Shown: positions 35,418 to 43,989 of the stretch, piece after piece | How positions within the stretch are numbered: the first letter of the stretch is position 1 | How the letters are laid out: each line of letters opens with the position of its first letter | Source of the DNA: Salsipaludibacter albus | Lineage (GTDB): Bacteria > Actinomycetota > Nitriliruptoria > Nitriliruptorales > Nitriliruptoraceae | Assembly: GCF_019798055.1 (NCBI RefSeq) | Contig: NZ_JAHOPH010000014.1 | Location: forward strand, 35,338-99,337 | Length of the DNA: 64,000 nt | Direction: 5' to 3' | Notes under the pieces: generated by a model | The model's input: only the letters and a program-made list of their open reading frames with translations | Database searches by the model: none | What the model was told of the DNA's origin: nothing | Position numbers and translations under genes: made by a program

Positions 35418-36563
35418 ATGAGGATCTGCCGCGACGCGACGAGACAGGAGGATGGCGCGGTCGCCATCATCGTCGCGGTGTGTCTGATTGTGCTTCTCGG
35501 GATATCTGCCTTCGTGGTGGACTTCGGGCTGGCCTACACCAACCGACGCCAACTCCAGACTGCAGCCGATGCCGCGGCGCTTGCTGGCGCCCTTGTCTAC
35601 GAGGGGGAGCCCGGAAGTTGCATCGATCTCGTCACCGATCCCTCTCTTCGGGGCCAGGCATATGCCCGGGCGACCACACTCATGCGCGAGAACCACGCGG
35701 AGGCGACCGGCCCGGATCCAACCAGCTGGACGGCGACCTGTACGCCGGCCGGCCGCGTCTCCGTGCCCTGGTCGGTCGATGACCCCGTTGAGAGCGGCTT
35801 GAGCGGTGTGTTCGGGGTCACCCAGGTCGACACAAATGCGAGCGCGACCGCCTCGATCCCGAAGGGTCCCATCAATTCGACAGGTCTCCGACCGTATGCC
35901 GTCTGCTCCTCGGAGCTCCCAGCTGCATTGCCGAGCGCAGCCCTCCGGGTCAACTTCGAGGGGCATGCCAAGGGCAACGAGTGTGATGGACCGGCGGGCA
36001 ACTGGCGACAGATGGACTGTCCGAACCAAGAACCCAAGAAGTTGGATGACGCCACGGCGTTTGGCTGTACCCGTGGTGTCACGATCGTGCCTGACCAAGA
36101 ATCGCCTGGCGACCTGAACCTGCGCGACACCTTGCTGGCTGCATGCCCACCAGATGACACGGATGGCGACGACTGTCTGAGTGGAAACACCGGGAATGAC
36201 TTCACCAGCAACCCGGTGATCACGGCGTGGGACGGTCTGTTGGGGCAGACCATCCAGGTACCCGTCGTGTGCGGCGCTACCGCGTGCCCGAGTGAGGCGG
36301 CCTTCATCAATGTTGGCACCAAGGCGCAACTTCCCGTGCACCGCATCGTCGAGGTGGTCGTTTGCGGCTATCACTGGCAGAAGAACAAGGCCCGGTCGGT
36401 GGGCACCGGCCAGTGTTCTGCCAGCACCTACCGGCCAGGGGGTGCGGATGACGTGGACAAGGACAAGACTCAGGACCAGTACCTCGTGTTCGTCTTCAAG
36501 GACGTCATCGGCGACGAGGACGGCGGCGCCGAAGGTGGAGATGGTGTCGCCCTGATTGAGTGA
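35418..36563 (+). CDS. tadG: TadG-like pilus-associated protein 2
   Basis: A 381-residue paralogue of the protein at 33806. It has the same N-terminal module 'QEDGAVAIIVAVCLIVLLGI' and 'FVVDFGLAYTNRRQLQTAAD', followed by a Cys-rich exported domain with 'GLRPYAVCSSELPAALP', 'VPVVCGATACPSEAAF' and 'LPVHRIVEVVVCGYHWQKNK'. The shared motifs define a common ectodomain that is not part of textbook TadG. ATG 35418 follows a GAGGGA ribosome site and a strong leader hairpin. It is separated from tadG1 by a terminator, so it is likely expressed on its own. Confidence 0.83.
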   Translation: MRICRDATRQEDGAVAIIVAVCLIVLLGISAFVVDFGLAYTNRRQLQTAADAAALAGALVYEGEPGSCIDLVTDPSLRGQAYARATTLMRENHAEATGPDPTSWTATCTPAGRVSVPWSVDDPVESGLSGVFGVTQVDTNASATASIPKGPINSTGLRPYAVCSSELPAALPSAALRVNFEGHAKGNECDGPAGNWRQMDCPNQEPKKLDDATAFGCTRGVTIVPDQESPGDLNLRDTLLAACPPDDTDGDDCLSGNTGNDFTSNPVITAWDGLLGQTIQVPVVCGATACPSEAAFINVGTKAQLPVHRIVEVVVCGYHWQKNKARSVGTGQCSASTYRPGGADDVDKDKTQDQYLVFVFKDVIGDEDGGAEGGDGVALIE

Positions 36564-36775
36564 GGCCTTGACGAACTCCTCGAGGCCGATGTTGACCCTC
36601 GGGCGCTCGACACCAGGCGAGACTCCCAGGAGCCTGCTGTCCACATCTCGAGCCACGACACGAGCTTGGGGGCCACGGCGGCTCGGTGATAGCTCGCCGA
36701 CCCCAACGCATCGCGCGTGATGGCTGGTACTACGCTCTCGCCGTTATTGATTGTCCAGTCAGGGGAGGGTGGTTC

Positions 36776-37999
36776 GTGCGCCAAGTCGAGCTCTCGCTCT
36801 CGCCGCTCGCGCTTGTCCTGGTCGTCACCGGCCTGCTGGGACTGATCTACGGCGCGACGGCGACGTGGGGGTTGCCGTACCACGCCGATCCGACGACCAA
36901 TGCGGTTGCCGGGTGGTATCTCGGTCGAACCGGCGACCCGATCGCCAGTCAGCATGAGATGCTGGTCGACACGGACCGCCTCTACTACGTCATGTGGATC
37001 GAGGGCTCGCCTCGCGGTCCTGTGCCTCGGTACCCCCCTGGGTCAGCCCTGACCATCGCTCCGTTCTACACCGTCTTCGGAGGAGAATTGCGGCCTGTCA
37101 CGGTCGTAGAGTCTGGCGGCGGGCCGACCGACCCTGTGACGGTGCCACTACCTCCCCTGTGGCCAGCGACGTTGGCCGCTGTCATCACCACAGCACTTGC
37201 ATGCGGGCTGTTGTCGTTGTCGATCACAGCCCTAGGTGCTGACTCGCTCACCGCCCTGGGCGTTGGCCTTGCCACGGGACTCGCAACCGGCGCCTGGTCT
37301 GTCGCATCGAACATGCCTTGGATGCACGGGCCGGCGATGCTTGCGGTATCCACGGCCTTGGTCTTGTCTTCCCGACGTCGCTGGTTCGGTGCCGGCTTGA
37401 GTCTGGGGTTCGGAATCCTGATACGGCCTCTCGTGGCCCTCGTGGCCGCGGCCGTCGGCACTTGGATCGGTGTGAGAGAGCGTTCTTGGCCCGCATTCTT
37501 CGGGATAGCGGCGGGTTCCATGCTTGGTGTGGTGCTGCTGCTCGGATACGACAAGTACGTCTTTGACGTGTGGTCGATCTCCTCGGGCTACGACAGGCCG
37601 CTTGGCCTGACCAGCGGATGGTCCATGCAGCGGACTGTCACGAATGTGTTGCTCGGCTTGTTCCACTGGCGCTATGGACTCCTCATCTGGGCACCCTTCC
37701 TGGTGCTGTTGGTGCCGGCGGCAGTTCGAGCGCGAAGGTGGATGCCCTCATGGGTCTCCGGGGCGGCCCTGGGCGGGATCATCTACGTGCTTGCCACTTG
37801 GCGCCTGAACCGCGCCAGCGGCGGCGAAGGGTATTTCGGCTATCGGTACCCGATCGAGGCTCTGGTGGCGATGGCGCCGGCCCTATGGCTCGGACTTGAC
37901 CGACTGGCTCGGGACGGACTCGTGCGGTGGCACTGGTGGGCGGTGGCCTCCATCGGGTTGGCCACGATGGGACAGGCGATCGGCGCCATCGCGACGTGA
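36776..37999 (+). CDS. Multi-spanning membrane protein, glycosyltransferase-like, copy 2
   Basis: A 407-residue paralogue of the protein at 30016, with about ten membrane helices. Shared landmarks include 'GATATW', 'NAVAGWYLGRTGDPI', 'SPRGPVPRYPPGSAL', 'LATGAWSVASNMPWMHGPAM', 'LIWAPFLVLLVPA' and 'GYFGYRYPIEALVAMAPALW'. A GT-C fold sugar transferase is possible but no catalytic motif is certain. GTG 36776 is chosen for GGGGAGGG 6 nt upstream; a -10-like TACGCT lies at 36731-36736. It ends convergently with the glycosyltransferase gene at 38024. Confidence 0.72.
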   Translation: MRQVELSLSPLALVLVVTGLLGLIYGATATWGLPYHADPTTNAVAGWYLGRTGDPIASQHEMLVDTDRLYYVMWIEGSPRGPVPRYPPGSALTIAPFYTVFGGELRPVTVVESGGGPTDPVTVPLPPLWPATLAAVITTALACGLLSLSITALGADSLTALGVGLATGLATGAWSVASNMPWMHGPAMLAVSTALVLSSRRRWFGAGLSLGFGILIRPLVALVAAAVGTWIGVRERSWPAFFGIAAGSMLGVVLLLGYDKYVFDVWSISSGYDRPLGLTSGWSMQRTVTNVLLGLFHWRYGLLIWAPFLVLLVPAAVRARRWMPSWVSGAALGGIIYVLATWRLNRASGGEGYFGYRYPIEALVAMAPALWLGLDRLARDGLVRWHWWAVASIGLATMGQAIGAIAT

Positions 38000-38023
38000 C
38001 AGCCTGCGACCCGAGGCAGCGAT

Positions 38024-39154
38024 TCAACAGGGACCAAGTACCGGGTTCGTGAAACCCTGGAAGGTGAACGACTTGCTGCGAAGAATTACGGCAGCCCCCA
38101 TGGCTCGTGCGGCGTCGGGCGTCACGTTCTCATCGAGCAGGCGGGCGAGCTCCGCGCTATCACCGGCGGGGAAGGTCCAGCCGGTGTGGCCGGGCGTGAC
38201 GTACTCGTTCAGGCCGGGAAGGTCTGAGGCCACGACCGGGGTGCCGAAGTGCCACCCCTGCGCCAACACGCCTGATCCCGTGACCTCGTGGTAGGGGAGG
38301 AGCACAACGTCGGCCCGCTCGAAGTGCTGCGCGACGACGTCGTTGGGGACGTAGGCGTCGACGATCTCGACGCGGTCCCGGACCCGTGGGTCCTCCAGCT
38401 GCGCACGCAATTCGGGCTGGGGTGACCACCACTCGCCGACTACACGCAGGTACCAGTCGTCACGCTCGAGCAGGTGGATCGCCTCGGCCACGGTGTCCAG
38501 GCCCTTGTACGGCCGCACCAGTCCAAAGAACAGCATCTCCAGGCCGCCACGTCGCTCCAACGGCTCCCCGTCGGACGTGGCGAAGTCGTAGACCGGGTGC
38601 GGGTGCACGGTCACGGGCTGGGTGAAACCCATGCCGACCAGTTCGTCGGCCATCGTCTGGCTGTGCACCACGAAGCGGTCGGCGTGCTGCAACTGCCGCT
38701 CGACCAAGAGCTGCTGCCACGCCGCGGTGTCGTGGTCGGCGGCGTTGTGCACGACCGCCACGACCTCGATGTCCGCCGCACGGATCGCTCGCGCCACGCT
38801 CGCCAGCGCAGGGGCGACGAAGAACGTCCAGGCCGGGATCACGACCAGGTCGGGGCGTGCCTGAATCACCAACGTCGCCGCGGTGTCCCAGCTGACCGGG
38901 TCCAACGTGTCGAGGACCTCGCGTGGGGTCACCGCGATCGCCGGGGCAGCCCCCGCGTCACGATCGCGCTCCCCGGGGAACAGCATCCGGGGGAACAGCC
39001 GTCGGAACGACACGACCCGGACCTCGACGTCGTCGCGCTCGTCCAGGGCGTTGACCAGCTCGGTCGTGTGGTTCGCGACACCACTGCGGATCGGGCTGAC
39101 CGGCCCGACGACCACCACGCGGCGGACGTCGTCGTTGGTGGGGGACGGGCTCAC
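38024..39154 (-). CDS. GT4-like glycosyltransferase
   Basis: About 376 residues, GT-B fold, retaining glycosyltransferase family 4 type. The N-terminal acceptor domain has 'RVVVVGPVSPIRSGVANHTT' and the C-terminal donor domain has 'EMLFFGLVRPYKGLDTVAEA', 'DVVLLPYHEVTGSGVLAQGW' (the EX7E-like zone) and 'GTPVVASDLPGLNEYVTPGH'. It probably adds a sugar to the polysaccharide built by the cluster to the right. The start is ambiguous: GTG 39154 (GGAGG 12 nt upstream) is preferred over GTG 39184, which would lie 2 nt from the divergent pyruvyl-transferase start with no ribosome site. Confidence 0.85.
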   Translation of the reverse strand: MSPSPTNDDVRRVVVVGPVSPIRSGVANHTTELVNALDERDDVEVRVVSFRRLFPRMLFPGERDRDAGAAPAIAVTPREVLDTLDPVSWDTAATLVIQARPDLVVIPAWTFFVAPALASVARAIRAADIEVVAVVHNAADHDTAAWQQLLVERQLQHADRFVVHSQTMADELVGMGFTQPVTVHPHPVYDFATSDGEPLERRGGLEMLFFGLVRPYKGLDTVAEAIHLLERDDWYLRVVGEWWSPQPELRAQLEDPRVRDRVEIVDAYVPNDVVAQHFERADVVLLPYHEVTGSGVLAQGWHFGTPVVASDLPGLNEYVTPGHTGWTFPAGDSAELARLLDENVTPDAARAMGAAVILRSKSFTFQGFTNPVLGPC

Positions 39155-39174
39155 CGGGCTCAGGGCCCTCCGGG

Positions 39175-39186
39175 TAGGTTGCACGC
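39175..39186 (+). promoter_or_regulatory. -10 element of a probable leaderless promoter
   Basis: TAGGTT at 39175-39180 lies 6 nt before ATG 39187, and no Shine-Dalgarno is visible between. This spacing puts the transcription start at the A of the start codon, the arrangement common in actinobacterial leaderless mRNAs. Confidence 0.5.
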
Positions 39187-40443
39187 ATGCTGAAACTTCT
39201 CCAGACCGGAACGTACTCGTCGTGGAACAAGGGCGACGCAGCCATGCAGCTGTCGCTGCGTCAGCTGGTGCGACATCGCTGGCCGGACAGCCGAGTCACG
39301 ATCTCCGCCCCGTTCCCCGACCACGACGTCGCGCTGTACGGCGACGACGCCGTCGTGTCGTCCGGTCGCCGGAGTGCCACGCGGATCCTCGCCCAGTTCG
39401 CCCGCGTCGCTGCCTGGCGCGTGATGCGTGACCGCGATCCCGAACGCGCCGAGGCGATCCTCGCCGCCGACGAGGAGCTGGCCGCGATGGCCGAGGCGGA
39501 CGTGGTCGTCGACCTCAGCGGGGACATGCTGACCGACGACTACGGCCCGCACGTCGCGCTGTCGCACTACCACCCGCTGATCCTCGCCCACGCGCTCGAA
39601 CGCCCGGTCTACGTCTGTGCCCAGTCCATCGGCCCGTTCCGCCAGACCGGTCCGCTCGCCAGGTTCCTGCTGCAGCGCTGCGCGGCGATCACCGTCCGTG
39701 ACGCGCTGTCGCTGGACAACCTGGCCGACATCGACCTGCAGACGCCCACGCCGCGGCAGAGCGCGGACCTCGCCTTCCTGCTCGAGCCGGTCGACGACGA
39801 CCGGGTCCGGGAGCTGTGGCAGCGTGCCGGCCGTGACCCGGACGGTCCCGCGCCACTGGGCGTGTCGGTCAGCGGCATCGTCCAGCAGCGCCACGACGGT
39901 GCCCGCGACGCCGACCAGCCGGCGTTCGCCGAGACCATGGCCGCCGCGCTGGACGAGGTCGCCGCCCGGTGGGACGTCCCGGTGGTGTTCGTCTCGCACG
40001 TGACCGGCCCGACCGAGGACAAGGACGACCGCGTCATCAGCCGCGAGGTCGCGTCGCACATGTCCGCCGAGGTGACCGTCGTCACCGACGACCTGCGGCC
40101 CGACGAGGTCAAGGGGCTGATCGGCACGTGCCGCGCCTTCATCGGCGCCCGGATGCACGCCAACATCGCCGCCCTGTCCACCGGGGTCCCGATCGTCGCG
40201 CTGTCCTACAGCCACAAGACCCCGGGGATCATGGCGACGTGGGGGCTCGAGGACCGCGTGATCGACGCGGCCCACGTCGACGGACCCACCCTGACCAAGG
40301 CCCTGGACGCGCTGCTCGGATCCGAGGACGAGGTCCGCGCGACGATGGCCGCGCGTCGCGACGACGTGCTCGCCGGCAGTCGCAGCAACCTCGACGAGAT
40401 CGACGCCATCCTCGCGTCCGCCCACGCCACGTCGGACACCTGA
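39187..40443 (+). CDS. Polysaccharide pyruvyl transferase family protein
   Basis: A 418-residue PF04230-type protein. The N-terminus 'LLQTGTYSSWNKGDAAMQLS' holds the family N.GD.A motif. Mid-protein has 'YGPHVALSHYHPLILAHALE' and 'VYVCAQSIGPFRQTGPLARF'. The C-terminal half has 'FIGARMHANIAALSTGVPIV' and 'ALSYSHKTPGIMATWG', the R-H containing donor-site region. Such enzymes transfer pyruvate from PEP to sugars of cell-surface polymers as ketals. It heads the plus-strand polysaccharide genes and is followed by the FrhB-like protein, a recurrent pairing in exopolysaccharide clusters. Confidence 0.88.
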   Translation: MLKLLQTGTYSSWNKGDAAMQLSLRQLVRHRWPDSRVTISAPFPDHDVALYGDDAVVSSGRRSATRILAQFARVAAWRVMRDRDPERAEAILAADEELAAMAEADVVVDLSGDMLTDDYGPHVALSHYHPLILAHALERPVYVCAQSIGPFRQTGPLARFLLQRCAAITVRDALSLDNLADIDLQTPTPRQSADLAFLLEPVDDDRVRELWQRAGRDPDGPAPLGVSVSGIVQQRHDGARDADQPAFAETMAAALDEVAARWDVPVVFVSHVTGPTEDKDDRVISREVASHMSAEVTVVTDDLRPDEVKGLIGTCRAFIGARMHANIAALSTGVPIVALSYSHKTPGIMATWGLEDRVIDAAHVDGPTLTKALDALLGSEDEVRATMAARRDDVLAGSRSNLDEIDAILASAHATSDT

Positions 40444-40530
40444 GCCGGCGACCCGGCCTCGACGACGCCGGACCCGTTGCCGTCCCAGCCGGCACGGATC
40501 CGCCCCCCCACCACCGCGAAGGTTCCTCCC

Positions 40531-41898
40531 GTGATCGACCCGATCCGTGACCTGACGGACGTGCTGGCCAACGACCTGTGCATCTCGTGCGGGGCGTGCG
40601 TCCATGCCGACGGGTCATTGGAGCTGCAACTCGACGACGCCAGCCAGATGTTCGTGCCCAACGGTCCGGGCAACGCCGACGCGGCGTCGATATGCCCGGC
40701 GATCCAGGTCGACTTCCCGATGCTCCACGATCAGCTGTTCCCCGACCAGGAACCCGGGCCGTTCGGGGTCGTGCATTCGGTGATGCTGGCCCAGAGCGTC
40801 GACGTCGAGCGCAACCGCTCGGCCAGCTCCGGCGGGATCATCAAGGAGGTGCTGACCGCACGCCTGCGCGACCCGGAGGTCGACGGGGCGATCGTGCTGG
40901 CCCGCGAGGAAGGCATCGAGTACCGCCCAACCCTGATCACCTCGCCGGACGAGGTCGATGACCTGCCCGGGTCGATCTACCACAACACCCCCAAGGACCG
41001 CGTGCTCGAGCTGCTCCGCGCGAACGAGGGCCGGTTCGTCGTCGTGGCGATCCCGTGCGAGCTCGAGGGCCTGTATCAGTACGTGCTGCGCCTGCAGCCC
41101 GAGCTGCTGGGACGGATCCACTCCACGATCGGGCTGCTGTGCGGGTGGCAGAACACGCGCCACGCCCTGCGGGCCATCTGTGACTTCAAGGACGTCGACT
41201 TCGACCGGCTCGAGTCCGTGTCCTACCGCGGCGGCGGACCACTGGGCGAGTTGCGACTGGGCACCGACGAGGGCGTCACGACGGTCAACCGGCGCCGCGA
41301 CCTCGACCACCTGGTCGCGTTCGACCGGTCGTTCACGATGCCGCGCTGCCACCTGTGCATCAACCACAACAACTTCCTGGCCGACATCGTGGTCGGCGAC
41401 GCGTGGGTGGACGAGACATCCTCGACCGAGACCGGCGTCAGCATCGTCATCAACCGGCGCGAATCCACCGACGCGCTGATGCGCCAACTGGCCGACGAGG
41501 GCCGCGTCGTGGTCGTCGACGTCGACACCGACGTGGTCGAGCGATCCCAGAAGCCACGGGTCGCGTTCGGCAACTTCTCCTACGCCTACGCCGACTTCCT
41601 GCGTGACCGGGGGGTCCCGGCGCCGTTGATGGACGGCCCGAACCGCCCGGTCGCAGAACTGGTCGACCGCGACGAGGTCGAGCGGTTCCACACCGAGTTC
41701 GAGGCGAAGCGACGCCTGCAGCGCCAGCGCCGCTACGGCTGGCTGCGGATCCGCAAGGTGACCAAGGAGCTGCGTCGGTTCATCGGCAACTCCCAGGAAC
41801 TCAAGCGGATCCGTCGGCGCTGGGCGCGCCGACTGGGCCTGGCGCGCGACGCCGACCCGGTCATCGAGGAGCGCGAGTCGACGCTCCCGTTCCGCTAG
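40531..41898 (+). CDS. FrhB-like (coenzyme F420 hydrogenase/dehydrogenase beta subunit) protein
   Basis: A 455-residue protein of the FrhB/FdhB family. It has an N-terminal iron-sulfur motif 'LCISCGACVHADG' with a later 'ICPAI', the flavin/F420 domain with 'RSASSGGIIKEVLTARL' and 'VAIPCELEGLYQYVL', and 'MPRCHLCINHNNFLADIVVG' plus 'DAW'. The short C-terminal part is basic. Family members occur in polysaccharide clusters beside pyruvyl transferases without hydrogenase genes; the reaction there is not settled. GTG 40531 has GAAGG 8 nt upstream. A sugar-modifying redox step is inferred. Confidence 0.85.
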   Translation: MIDPIRDLTDVLANDLCISCGACVHADGSLELQLDDASQMFVPNGPGNADAASICPAIQVDFPMLHDQLFPDQEPGPFGVVHSVMLAQSVDVERNRSASSGGIIKEVLTARLRDPEVDGAIVLAREEGIEYRPTLITSPDEVDDLPGSIYHNTPKDRVLELLRANEGRFVVVAIPCELEGLYQYVLRLQPELLGRIHSTIGLLCGWQNTRHALRAICDFKDVDFDRLESVSYRGGGPLGELRLGTDEGVTTVNRRRDLDHLVAFDRSFTMPRCHLCINHNNFLADIVVGDAWVDETSSTETGVSIVINRRESTDALMRQLADEGRVVVVDVDTDVVERSQKPRVAFGNFSYAYADFLRDRGVPAPLMDGPNRPVAELVDRDEVERFHTEFEAKRRLQRQRRYGWLRIRKVTKELRRFIGNSQELKRIRRRWARRLGLARDADPVIEERESTLPFR

Positions 41899-42030
41899 GG
41901 CTTCGCGTCGCCGGGCGATCCCGTGGGCCCGGGCCGTCGGGGGTCCAACCCCACCGTCCTTCGTCGAGACACTCGCAACGTGAGGCTACGCTCGGCGACT
42001 GTCACCGCTTTCCGCCACACGGAGGAACAC

Positions 42031-43167
42031 GTGCCCCGACGACCTCGCTCGGCGCGCACCGCGTCGGTCGTCGTCGACGACCGACGGGACGTCTTGTTCT
42101 TCGGCACCTACGACGTGGACCGCCATCCCCGGGTCGGGGTCATGATGGCGGGACTAGCCGAGCGTGGCTGGTCGGTGTCGGAACTGAACGCCCCGCTCGA
42201 CCTGTCCACCTCGGGTCGGGTCGAGATCATGAAGCGACCCTGGAAGGCCGTTCCGGCCGTGTGGGAGATGCTGACCTGCTGGCGCGACCTCGTCCGCGGA
42301 CGTCACGACATGCCGGATCCCGACGTCGTCGTGGTGGGCTACTTCGGCTACCTCGACGTCCACCTCGCCAAACTGCTGTTCCCCGACGCCCTGGTCGTCC
42401 TGGACGACACGGCCCCGCTGGTCGACACGGTCGTGGACCGCAGCCTCGACGCCGGGCCCGCCTCGTCGGTGGTCGGGCTGGTCGAGCGAGCGGCGATCGG
42501 ACGGTCGGACCTCGTCGTTGCCGACACCCTCGAGCACCTCCGGACCGACACCGCGTCCGTGGTCGTCAGCGTCGGTGCCGACGACGCGTGGTTCGACGCC
42601 GCCACCGACAGCCGCGACGACGGCCCGATGCGGGTCGTCTTCTACGGCCTGTTCACCCCCTTGCACGGCACCCGGGTCATCGCCCAGGCCATCACCCGTG
42701 TCACCGAGGACATGTCATTCACGCTGGTCGGCCACGGGCAGGAGTTGGACGCCGTGCTCGACCTGGTCGGGGAGCGCCCCGAGGTCGAACACGTGGCGTG
42801 GGTCGACATGTCCGGGCTGCCCGACCTCGTGGGCCGCCACGACGTCTGCCTCGGCATCTTCGGCACGACGCCCAAGGCCCAGCGCGTCGTGCCCAACAAG
42901 GTCGTGCAGGGCATGGCCGCCGGGTGTGTCATGGTCACCAGCGACACGCCGCCCCAGCGTCGCATGGTCGCCGACGGCGCGATCCTGGTCGAGCCGGGCG
43001 ACCCCGATGCCCTGGCCCGCGCCCTGGACGAACTTGCGCGCGACCCCGAGGCGCGAGCGACGCACCGGGCGCGTGCCGCCACGGTCGCCCGTGACCGGTT
43101 CCGCCCCACCCCCGTGACCGAGGAACTCGACGTGACACTGCACCACCTGCTGGGTCGGGCACCGTGA
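42031..43167 (+). CDS. GT-B glycosyltransferase
   Basis: A 378-residue glycosyltransferase with an N-terminal Rossmann-like domain ('VLFFGTYDVDRHPRVGVMMA', 'DVVVVGYFGYLDVHLAKLLF') and a C-terminal GT4-like domain ('MRVVFYGLFTPLHGTRVIAQ', 'DVCLGIFGTTPKAQRVVPNK', 'VVQGMAAGCVMVTSDTPPQR'). GTG 42031 has GGAGG 5 nt upstream; a TACGCT -10-like box lies at 41987-41992, so a new transcript may begin here. The 3' end overlaps the first methyltransferase by 4 nt. The acceptor is unknown. Confidence 0.82.
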   Translation: MPRRPRSARTASVVVDDRRDVLFFGTYDVDRHPRVGVMMAGLAERGWSVSELNAPLDLSTSGRVEIMKRPWKAVPAVWEMLTCWRDLVRGRHDMPDPDVVVVGYFGYLDVHLAKLLFPDALVVLDDTAPLVDTVVDRSLDAGPASSVVGLVERAAIGRSDLVVADTLEHLRTDTASVVVSVGADDAWFDAATDSRDDGPMRVVFYGLFTPLHGTRVIAQAITRVTEDMSFTLVGHGQELDAVLDLVGERPEVEHVAWVDMSGLPDLVGRHDVCLGIFGTTPKAQRVVPNKVVQGMAAGCVMVTSDTPPQRRMVADGAILVEPGDPDALARALDELARDPEARATHRARAATVARDRFRPTPVTEELDVTLHHLLGRAP

Positions 43168-43898
43168 GCGCCCTGACGCCTGACCTCGATCCTCCGCTGA
43201 CCTTCGGTGGCTGGCTGCGCCACGACACGATCGTGGAGGCGCTGGCCGGCCTGCCCGCCGACGGACGCGTGCTGGAGATCGGCCCGGGCCTCGGCGCGAT
43301 GGGAACCCGCATCGCCGAGCGCCACCCCTACCTCGGCGTCGAGCGCGACGCGGAGTCGCGTGCGGTCGCGGCGCAACGAGTCGAACCCCACGGCGGCCGG
43401 GTCGTCGCATCGCTCGACGAGGTCGAGGGGAACTTCCAGGTCGTCTGTGCCTTCGAAGTGCTCGAGCACATCGAGGACGATCGGGAGGCACTGGCAACGT
43501 GGGTGGAGCGGCTCGCGCGGCCCGGACGCGCGATCTTCAGCACGCCGGCGGGCCCGGATCGCATGGGTCCCTGGGACGTCGTCGCCGGCCACCACCGACG
43601 CTATTCGCCGGAGACGATGTGGCAGCTGCTGGAGTCCGTTGGGCTGGAAGTCGAGACGATCCGACTCCTGGGGTGGCCCGTCGGGTACGTCAGCGAATGG
43701 GTCCGCAACCGTGTCGCCCAACCCGAGTCGGCCGCCGACATCACGACCCAGACCCACGAGTCCGGCCGCCTGCTGCAACCGAACTCCGCCAGCGGCTGGC
43801 TGACGTGGGGCCTGTCCGTGCCCCAGCGCGTGGTCACCGACGTTCTTCGCCCCCGCCGCCTGGGGACGGGGCTCGTGGCCGTGGCCCGCCGCCGATGA
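43164..43898 (+). CDS. SAM-dependent methyltransferase 1 (tandem copy)
   Basis: A 244-residue class I methyltransferase. Motif I is 'RVLEIGPGLGAMGTRIAERH'; the acidic motif II is 'YLGVERDAESRAVA'; 'VVCAFEVLEHIEDDREALAT' and 'PGRAIFSTPAGPDRMGPWD' follow, as in UbiG/COQ5-like folds. It is translationally coupled to the upstream glycosyltransferase (GTGA overlap). It is a duplicate of the next gene: same length, same motif spacing. Likely methylates a sugar or lipid intermediate in the polysaccharide pathway; the substrate is not deducible. Confidence 0.87.
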   Translation: MSALTPDLDPPLTFGGWLRHDTIVEALAGLPADGRVLEIGPGLGAMGTRIAERHPYLGVERDAESRAVAAQRVEPHGGRVVASLDEVEGNFQVVCAFEVLEHIEDDREALATWVERLARPGRAIFSTPAGPDRMGPWDVVAGHHRRYSPETMWQLLESVGLEVETIRLLGWPVGYVSEWVRNRVAQPESAADITTQTHESGRLLQPNSASGWLTWGLSVPQRVVTDVLRPRRLGTGLVAVARRR

Positions 43899-43989
43899 CG
43901 CCTCATCCTCGCCCGGCCGCTGAACGGGATGCCCGACCCAGAGGTAGCGTCTCGACCGGCCGCGACGACCGTCCACCGATGGCCCTCCC

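Noticed and set aside
36564..36775. Extra small gene between tadG2 and the membrane protein gene
   Set aside because: No open frame there has a ribosome site or recognisable sequence; only a promoter-like TACGCT and the GTG 36776 ribosome site are supported.
39155..39184. Upstream GTG 39184 as the start of the GT4-like glycosyltransferase
   Set aside because: It would lie 2 nt from the divergent ATG 39187, has no ribosome site and adds non-conserved residues. GTG 39154 is preferred, though not certain.
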